From: Bacteroidales bacterium
Lineage (GTDB): Bacteria > Bacteroidota > Bacteroidia > Bacteroidales > Bacteroidaceae
DNA: 20,587 nt
Direction of reading: 5' to 3'
NCBI GenBank assembly: GCA_004555425.1
Contig: SFID01000035.1
Span: forward strand, 1 to 20,587
Below the pieces are notes generated by a model. The model was not told the DNA's origin, made no database searches, and worked only from the letters and a program-made list of their open reading frames with translations. This document shows positions 15,954 to 20,587 of the stretch, piece after piece (the first letter of the stretch is position 1; the number at the start of each line of letters is the position of its first letter). The translations under genes were made by a program, and so were the position numbers.

Positions 15954-16376
15954 TTAGTCGTTCGCCTGAGCCTGCTCGGCCAGGAAGGCTGCGCGATAGG
16001 TGGCGGGGATTTCCACAGAGCACTGCTGGCTCATGGAGATACACACCATCACCGTCTTGCAACGGCAAACTGTGCGGCCCGTGCGTTCGTTGACAGCCTG
16101 CTGCTCGAGCGTGAAACTCTTCTGTCCGACATGACAGACGCGGGTTTCGACCACAATTTCGTCGCCATAGAAGATGGGCTCAATGAAGTCGGCATTGATA
16201 TTCGCAATGACGGGGGCCACGTCCTGCGTGTGGTAGTCCACCTTCAGGATGTTGTTGAGATACTCCTCCTTGCCGAGGTCGTAGTAAGAGAAATAGGAAT
16301 TGTTGTTGACGTGCCCCAAGCGGTCCACGTCGTTGAACCGAATCTGAATGGGCAGACGTCGCCAAGGTTGTGCCAT
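15954..16376 (-). CDS. Acyl-CoA thioesterase, 4HBT hotdog family
   Basis: A 140-residue single hotdog-fold protein of the 4-hydroxybenzoyl-CoA thioesterase / YbgC type. The family signature FNDVDRLGHVNNNSYFSYY is at residues 14-32, with Asp18 in the position of the catalytic aspartate of the DxDxxGHVNN motif. The central helix (KEEYLNNIL) and the beta-strands VVETRVCHVGQKSFTLEQQ follow in the expected order. Such enzymes hydrolyse short acyl-CoA or acyl-carrier thioesters; the substrate is not evident. It lies between pepD, with a long hairpin in between, and aroB. Length and start fit the family, and nothing is missing. Confidence 0.9.
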   Translation of the reverse strand: MAQPWRRLPIQIRFNDVDRLGHVNNNSYFSYYDLGKEEYLNNILKVDYHTQDVAPVIANINADFIEPIFYGDEIVVETRVCHVGQKSFTLEQQAVNERTGRTVCRCKTVMVCISMSQQCSVEIPATYRAAFLAEQAQAND

Positions 16377-16410
16377 AGATCGAGGAAGGAATGAAAGGGT
16401 GGGGAAGAGA

Positions 16411-16484
16411 AAATCCCAGAAGTTCCGAACGGGCTGGCAAGTGGCAATGGTGCTTGCCTAGTCTCCTCGGAACTTCTGGGATTT
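16411..16484. terminator. Long perfect inverted repeat after pepD
   Basis: Two 18-bp arms (16411-16428 and 16467-16484) are perfect reverse complements: AAATCCCAGAAGTTCCGA and TCGGAACTTCTGGGATTT. Inside the loop is a second stem, GGCAAG with CTTGCC. It starts 12 bases past the pepD stop and ends about 35 bases before the thioesterase ATG. On the minus strand a GATTTTC follows the stem, so it can act as a terminator or attenuator. Its symmetry means it could work in both directions. Confidence 0.6.
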
Positions 16485-16495
16485 AAGAATAGGAA

Positions 16496-17953
16496 TTATT
16501 TCTTAGGCGTGCGCTCCAGTATGGCGAGCACAAACTGATAGTACTTCTCTACGCTGGGGATGAAGCAACGCTCGTTGGGCGTGTGGGGGCTGCGCAGCGT
16601 GGGGCCGAAGCTAACCATGTCCATTCCGGGCATCTTGCTGCCGATGACGCCGCACTCCAGGCCAGCGTGGATGACCTGTACGTGGTTTTCCGCACCGAAG
16701 AGGTCGCGATACACATCCTTCATCAGGGCCACAATCTCGCTCTGCGGGTTGGGCTGCCAAGCGGGATAGTCACCGCTGAACTCTACCTTCATACCAGCCA
16801 TGGCAAATGCGCTCTCGAGAGTTTCGCCGAGGGCTTCGCGCATACTGTCGCGAGAAGAGCGGATGAGCACCTTGAAGAAGGTCTGACCGCCAGCAATCTC
16901 CACGATGGCCAGGTTGGACGATGTCTCAACGATGCTGGGCACCTCGGGAATGAAGCGGAACACGCCGTTGTGGCAGGCGCAAAGCGCATTGACCAGGTTG
17001 TCCTGCACCTCTTCGGGCACTTCCATGGCGGGAAGTTCTGTGTCGAACACCTCCAGGCTGAGCGACTTCTCGATGCTGCCGTATTCGCCCACGAAGGTGT
17101 CGCGCCATTCGGCCACCACTTCCTTGAAGGCATCCACGTTCTCCTTCGGCAGCGTCAGCACCACCTCGGCGTCGCGCGGGATTGCGTTGCGCATGTTGCC
17201 GCCCTTCCATGTGGCCAGGCGGGCTTCGAAGTTGGCGATGGCATCCTGCACGAGGCGTGCCATGAGTTTGTTGGCGTTGGCGCGGCCCTCGTTGATTTCC
17301 AGTCCGCTGTGGCCACCGAGCAGTTGGCCCAGCACCACGCGCACGGCAGCATCTTCGGCATCGGTCTCCACCTCCTTGTATTCAAGTGTGGCGGTCAGAT
17401 TTACGCCACCGGCCGAACCGATAATCATTTCGCCCTCGGTCTCGTTGTCGAGGTTGAGCAGGATTTCGCCCTTCAGGCTGCCTGCTTCCATATCGTTCAC
17501 ACCGCTCATCGTGGATTCTTCATCAGCAGTGATGAATCCTTCCAGCGGTCCGTGCTTCAGCGTATTGTCCTCCATGATGGCCATAATCGTGGCCACGGCC
17601 ATACCATCGTCTGCGCCGAGCGTTGTATTGCGTGCGCGCACCCATTCGCCGTCGATGTAGGTTTCGATGGGGTCGGTCTCGAAGTTGTGGGGCGAGTCAG
17701 CGGTTTTCTGGGGCACCATATCCATGTGGCCTTGCAGGGTCACGACCTTGCAATCTTCCATGCCAGGGCTGGCGGCCTTGTACATACGCACGTTGCCCGC
17801 GTTGTCCAGGTGGGCTTCAATGCCTTTCTGCTTGGCCCAGTCGAGCAGGAACTGCTGTATCTTCTGGAGGTGGCCCGACGGACGGGGTACTTGTGTCAAG
17901 AGGTAGAAGTTTTCCCAAATGGCTTGGGGCTGAAGATTTCTGATTTCACTCAT
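16496..17953 (-). CDS. pepD: Aminoacyl-histidine dipeptidase (peptidase D, M20 family)
   Basis: A 485-residue cytosolic dizinc metallopeptidase that cleaves Xaa-His and other dipeptides. Seen: LQGHMDMV with metal ligand His76 and Asp78, NTTLGADDGMAVA with bridging Asp115 or Asp116, TADEESTMSG with catalytic Glu145 and ligand Glu146, NLDNET with Asp169, and near the end SPHTPNE with the last histidine ligand. A lid/dimerisation domain lies between about residues 190 and 380 (GHSGLEINEGRANANKLMAR). The length is normal for PepD. The 5' region is a long heptad repeat array starting about 30 bases upstream, and no TAnnTTTG box was found. The stop is followed by a long inverted repeat. Confidence 0.96.
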   Translation of the reverse strand: MSEIRNLQPQAIWENFYLLTQVPRPSGHLQKIQQFLLDWAKQKGIEAHLDNAGNVRMYKAASPGMEDCKVVTLQGHMDMVPQKTADSPHNFETDPIETYIDGEWVRARNTTLGADDGMAVATIMAIMEDNTLKHGPLEGFITADEESTMSGVNDMEAGSLKGEILLNLDNETEGEMIIGSAGGVNLTATLEYKEVETDAEDAAVRVVLGQLLGGHSGLEINEGRANANKLMARLVQDAIANFEARLATWKGGNMRNAIPRDAEVVLTLPKENVDAFKEVVAEWRDTFVGEYGSIEKSLSLEVFDTELPAMEVPEEVQDNLVNALCACHNGVFRFIPEVPSIVETSSNLAIVEIAGGQTFFKVLIRSSRDSMREALGETLESAFAMAGMKVEFSGDYPAWQPNPQSEIVALMKDVYRDLFGAENHVQVIHAGLECGVIGSKMPGMDMVSFGPTLRSPHTPNERCFIPSVEKYYQFVLAILERTPKK

Positions 17954-17980
17954 ATCTTTTATTTATTAGGAATTATTTTC

Positions 17981-18122
17981 AATTAGGAATTAGGAATTAG
18001 GAATTAGGAATTAGGAATTAGGAATTAGGAATTAGGAATTAGGAATTAGGAATTAGGAATTAGGAATTAGGAATTAGGATAGGAATTAGGAATTAGGAAT
18101 TAGGAATTAGGAATTAGGAATT
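17981..18122. repeat. Heptad repeat AATTAGG, about twenty copies
   Basis: Near-perfect head-to-tail copies of AATTAGG run from 17981 to about 18122, with one irregular short unit (GGATAGGAATTAGG) near 18077. It is the reverse complement of the TTCCTAA array at 14754-14820 and leads into GTTCTCCTC. It lies between the pepD start and the 3' end of the flippase-like gene. Confidence 0.95.
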
Positions 18123-18174
18123 TGTTCTCCTCTAATCTCCTCTAAAATCCTCTAGTTTCCTCTAAAATCCTCAA
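18123..18174. repeat. CTCCTCTAAAATCCTCTAG-type repeat, inverted partner of 14645-14746
   Basis: The stretch contains GTTCTCCTCTAATCTCC followed by two copies of TCCTCTAAAATCCTC. Its reverse complement reproduces the order at 14690-14765: GATTTTAGAGGAGA units, then AGAGGAGAACAA, then TTCCTAA heptads. The two composite arrays are therefore inverted copies of one structure about 3.2 kb apart. Confidence 0.85.
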
Positions 18175-18228
18175 GCAGATGCCGTGTCCCAAGACTATCG
18201 AGCCGGCAGGCTGCAAGGCGACCGCGTG

Positions 18229-19206
18229 TTACTTCCGCCGCAGCGCAAGGTCGGCCCAGGCATACACGCCCAGCAGGGCCACCTCGGACGTCTGTATCGT
18301 ATGAACAACGAGGGCGAAGAGGATGGCGGGCGCTTCGGCCACACCATAGATGACGAGCATCGTCTTCACCGCGAAATGCCACGAGCCTGCGCCATTGGGC
18401 GTAGGCACCAGCACCGCAAACGAACCAATGCAGAATATCAAGAATGCCGCTATTGGCGAGATGCCGGCGGTGAAGTCGAAGCAGAAAAAGGCGAGGTAGA
18501 AATGCAGGAAATAACAAATCCAAATGGCAAAGGAATAGAAAACGTACAGCCACAACTGCTCCACATAGCGCAAGGAGAGAATGCCCTCCCACACGCCACG
18601 CAGCATATCCTTCCCCTTATTGAAGAGCGAGAATTTGTGCATCAGACCCCACAACAATAGGCCGATGGCCACGATGCAGGCAATGGTGACAAGGTAGCCT
18701 GCGCCAGTGAATTGTCCCAGTACGTGCTCCAAATCTGTGCCCGAGGCTGTGAGGAAATCAAACAGCACGCCCATCTGGCTGAAGATGGCCACCGCCGTCA
18801 GCAATACGATGACCACGGAGTCCACCAAGCGCTCGGTGACCACAGTTCCGATACTTTTCGTAAAGGAGGTGCCATCGCAACGCTTCAACGTGCCGCAGCG
18901 CGTCACCTCGCCGATGCGCGGGATGACAAGGCTCGTGGCATAACTGAGGAATATCGCATCAATGCAGGTACGCCGCCTCGGCAGTTCGCCCAGCGGGGCC
19001 AGTGCCATCTGCCAGCGCAGGGCGCGCAATACCTGTGGCAATATGCCGAAGATGAGCGACACGCCCATCCACCACCAGTTCATCTCGTGGCAAACGGCAT
19101 AGAGAAAACTGCTCCAGTCCGTGCCGCGATACATCCACCACATAATGCCCACGCCAAAGACGAAGGGCAGGAGGATTTTTATCGTATTTTTCAGAAAATC
19201 ATTCAA
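18229..19206 (-). CDS. Lysylphosphatidylglycerol-synthase-type membrane domain protein (UPF0104, flippase-like)
   Basis: An integral membrane protein with about eight predicted helices of the UPF0104 / LPG_synthase_TM family, whose members include the flippase half of MprF and many stand-alone proteins of unclear substrate. Visible landmarks are ILPFVFGVGI-like first helix, RALRWQMALAPLG, LVIPRIGEVTRCGTLKR (a conserved polar family block), TVVTERLVDSVV and VPTPNGAGSWHFA. The frame stays open to an ATG at 19359, but the first ~51 residues look non-native and would cross the ksgA promoter, so I place the start near the TTG at 19206 (LNDFLKNTIKILL). The start is uncertain; ATGs at 19326 and 19359 are alternatives. 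Divergent from ksgA. Confidence 0.82.
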   Translation of the reverse strand: MNDFLKNTIKILLPFVFGVGIMWWMYRGTDWSSFLYAVCHEMNWWWMGVSLIFGILPQVLRALRWQMALAPLGELPRRRTCIDAIFLSYATSLVIPRIGEVTRCGTLKRCDGTSFTKSIGTVVTERLVDSVVIVLLTAVAIFSQMGVLFDFLTASGTDLEHVLGQFTGAGYLVTIACIVAIGLLLWGLMHKFSLFNKGKDMLRGVWEGILSLRYVEQLWLYVFYSFAIWICYFLHFYLAFFCFDFTAGISPIAAFLIFCIGSFAVLVPTPNGAGSWHFAVKTMLVIYGVAEAPAILFALVVHTIQTSEVALLGVYAWADLALRRK

Positions 19207-19271
19207 TGGAACAACGATTAGAGTTTGCGCATACAAGGAGAAATGGCCCGAAATCAGCCTTCTGCATCCCC

Positions 19272-19298
19272 TTGCTACGAGCAAAATTCGTACCTTTG
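19272..19298 (+). promoter_or_regulatory. Promoter of ksgA
   Basis: TACCTTTG (19291-19298) matches the TAnnTTTG -7 consensus exactly, with TTG at 19272-19274 as a weak -33 element, a spacing slightly shorter than usual. The predicted start leaves a leader of about 90 bases before the ksgA ATG at 19395. The box continues as TACCTTTGCAAAGGATA, nearly palindromic. Confidence 0.55.
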
Positions 19299-19394
19299 CA
19301 AAGGATAGGCAAGGCTCCCCGAACATTGTGCCCCCTTTTGGGCGCATCGCAAGAGCCACCTGCCAACCGCAAAAGTAAAAAAAAACTCTAGGAT

Positions 19395-20207
19395 ATGAAG
19401 CCCGTACGCCCCAAAAAATTTCTTGGACAACACTTTCTCACCGACCTGCCCACGGCCCGTGCCATTGCCGATACCGTGGATGCCTGCCCCGACCTGCCCA
19501 TTCTCGAAGTAGGCCCTGGTATGGGCGTGATGACGCAATACCTCATCCCCAAGGAGCGCCCCTTCCGCGTCGTGGAGATTGACTTTGAGAGTGTGGCCTA
19601 TCTTCGCAAGACTTATCCGCAACTGGAGGACAACATCATCGAGGACGATTTCCTCAAGATGCACCTCGACCGCACCTTCGGCGGCCAGCCCTTCGTACTG
19701 ACGGGCAACTACCCCTATAATATCAGCAGCCAAATCTTCTTCAAGATGCTGGACAACCGCCACCTCATCCCCTGCTGCACGGGTATGATTCAGAAGGAAG
19801 TGGCCGAGCGACTGGCTGCCGCACCAGGCTGCAAGGCATACGGCATTCTGAGTGTGCTGGTCCAACTCTGGTACGACGTGGAATACCTCTTCACCGTAGA
19901 GCCCGGCGTATTCAATCCCCCGCCCAAGGTTCAGAGTGCCGTTATCCGCATGACGCGCAACGGCCGCACCTCATTGCCCTGCGACGAACGGCTGATGAAG
20001 CAAATCGTGAAGGGCACATTCAACCAGCGCCGCAAGATGATGCGTGGCAGTCTCCGACCCGTCCTTGGCAGTATCACAACCGAGCGCGGCCTGCAACACG
20101 ACTGGACCTCCTTCCTCGCCCAGCCACTCCTCACCCGCCGCCCCGAACAACTCTCCGTGGAGGAGTTCATCGACCTGACGAACGCCGTCAGCGCAGAGTT
20201 GGGGTAG
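19395..20207 (+). CDS. ksgA: 16S rRNA (adenine1518-N6/adenine1519-N6)-dimethyltransferase
   Basis: A 270-residue cytoplasmic SAM-dependent enzyme (RsmA/KsgA) that dimethylates two adjacent adenines in the 3'-terminal helix of 16S rRNA during small-subunit maturation; loss gives kasugamycin resistance. Seen: N-terminal PKKFLGQHFLTD (6-17), SAM motif I LEVGPGMGVMT (37-47), acidic Glu61 at the end of strand 2 (VVEID), motif IV NYPYNI (105-110), and the C-terminal helical RNA-binding domain with FNQRRKMMRGSL. Length and motif spacing are normal. It is the only plus-strand gene and has its own promoter. The ATG at 19395 is preceded by CTAGGAT, a modest Shine-Dalgarno sequence. A hairpin follows directly after the stop. 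Confidence 0.97.
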   Translation: MKPVRPKKFLGQHFLTDLPTARAIADTVDACPDLPILEVGPGMGVMTQYLIPKERPFRVVEIDFESVAYLRKTYPQLEDNIIEDDFLKMHLDRTFGGQPFVLTGNYPYNISSQIFFKMLDNRHLIPCCTGMIQKEVAERLAAAPGCKAYGILSVLVQLWYDVEYLFTVEPGVFNPPPKVQSAVIRMTRNGRTSLPCDERLMKQIVKGTFNQRRKMMRGSLRPVLGSITTERGLQHDWTSFLAQPLLTRRPEQLSVEEFIDLTNAVSAELG

Positions 20208-20246
20208 TGCGCATGCAAGAAGTATGTGCCACACCTTGCTTGCGCA
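20208..20246 (+). terminator. Hairpin directly after ksgA
   Basis: TGCGCATGCAAG (20208-20219) and CTTGCTTGCGCA (20235-20246) form a 12-bp stem with one mismatch, starting on the base after the ksgA stop codon. No T-run follows, so it may terminate weakly or protect the mRNA 3' end. Confidence 0.45.
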
Positions 20247-20288
20247 GAATTGGCCGTGAGTAAGGTGTTTGTTCTCATAGAAAAAGCA

Positions 20289-20456
20289 ATGTACCGCACG
20301 TTGCTTGTGGGCGTGTGGCTCAGCGGAAATGTTGGCTCATTGATAACTACGTCAAAGAGTACAAACATCTGAAAACCGCTGAGCCACACGCGAGCAACGT
20401 GCGGTACATTTCTTTCCAGTGCAATTTGCGATTAAAAATCCACCTGAGTAGTTACG
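20289..20456. repeat. Long inverted repeat of the dispersed family, with tail
   Basis: The arms 20289-20326 and 20376-20410 are reverse complements apart from a short insertion: outer part AATGTACCGCACGTTGCT, inner part GCGTGTGGCTCAGCGG. The roughly 49-base loop holds further short pairings (ATGTT with AACAT). The right arm plus the tail ending in ACCTGAGTAGTTA corresponds to 48-115. No protein frame is seen. It resembles a small palindromic non-coding element (REP- or MITE-like). Confidence 0.8.
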
Positions 20457-20473
20457 TTAGGAGTTAGGAGTTA
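20455..20473. repeat. Short GTTAGGA-type repeat
   Basis: GTTAGGAGTTAGGAGTTAG gives nearly three heptad/octad units related in sequence to the AATTAGG arrays elsewhere in the window. It joins two copies of the palindromic element. Confidence 0.5.
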
Positions 20474-20490
20474 GAAATCAGCGGAAATGC

Positions 20491-20587
20491 AATGTACCGC
20501 ACGTTGCTAGCAACGTGTGGCTCAGCGGAAATGTTGGCTCATTGATAACTACTTCAAAGAGTACAAACATCTGAAAACCGCTGAGCC
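20491..20587. repeat. Second copy of the long inverted repeat, cut by the window end
   Basis: AATGTACCGCACGTTGCT begins at 20491 and the copy continues through GTGTGGCTCAGCGG, the same loop with one base changed (ACTTCAAAG versus ACGTCAAAG), and the start of the right arm (CCGCTGAGCC). It is a close tandem copy of 20289-20410, in the same orientation, incomplete only because the sequence ends. Confidence 0.8.

Noticed and set aside
16583..17986. 467-codon open frame on the plus strand
   Set aside because: It is the antisense shadow of pepD, rich in His/Val/Gly as expected for the complement of GC-rich coding sequence.
14754..18122. CRISPR array
   Set aside because: The repeats are contiguous 7-bp or 20-bp units without unique spacers, and no cas gene is present.

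Overview
The window is chromosomal DNA from a member of the Bacteroidales, most likely Prevotellaceae or close kin. The grounds are the gene families (SusC/TonB-receptor-like outer membrane barrel proteins, a short Bacteroidetes-type glucose-6-phosphate isomerase, a GHL10-type periplasmic glycosidase-like protein), the Bacteroidetes-style -7 promoter boxes (TAnnTTTG) before several genes, and mostly weak Shine-Dalgarno sequences. I have no database match, so the family-level placement is an inference. All clear genes lie on the minus strand except ksgA at the right end.

Layout: (1) 1-380, repeats and a terminator, no gene. (2) 379-2835, sugar phosphate genes pgi and a HAD phosphatase/phosphoglucomutase, with a small orphan nucleotidyltransferase upstream. 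(3) About 2840-9195, a disturbed and partly AT-rich island: a broken family 2 glycosyltransferase, the C-terminal piece of an outer membrane barrel protein, one intact 972-residue barrel protein, a Crp/Fnr-type regulator, and the N-terminal piece of a second barrel protein carrying two in-frame stop codons. (4) 9333-14489, ordinary genes: ABC-F ATPase, GHL10-like periplasmic protein, TPR lipoprotein, EamA transporter. (5) 14490-18175, pepD, an acyl-CoA thioesterase and aroB, flanked by two similar composite repeat arrays in inverted orientation, with a triplicated ribosome-binding-site repeat in front of aroB. (6) 18229-20207, a flippase-like membrane protein divergent from ksgA. (7) 20208-20587, long inverted repeats of a dispersed family that also has a copy at 48-115.

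The housekeeping genes are conventional. The two most interesting areas are the barrel-protein island and the repeats. In the island, the two halves of a decayed barrel gene flank a regulator plus an intact paralogue, and both paralogues change base composition abruptly at the same domain boundary, which suggests recombination between surface-protein genes. The repeats are heptad arrays, 20-bp and 17-bp tandem units, palindromes and a hairpin cluster, and they fill nearly every larger intergenic gap. No tRNA, rRNA, CRISPR array, transposase or phage gene was seen.
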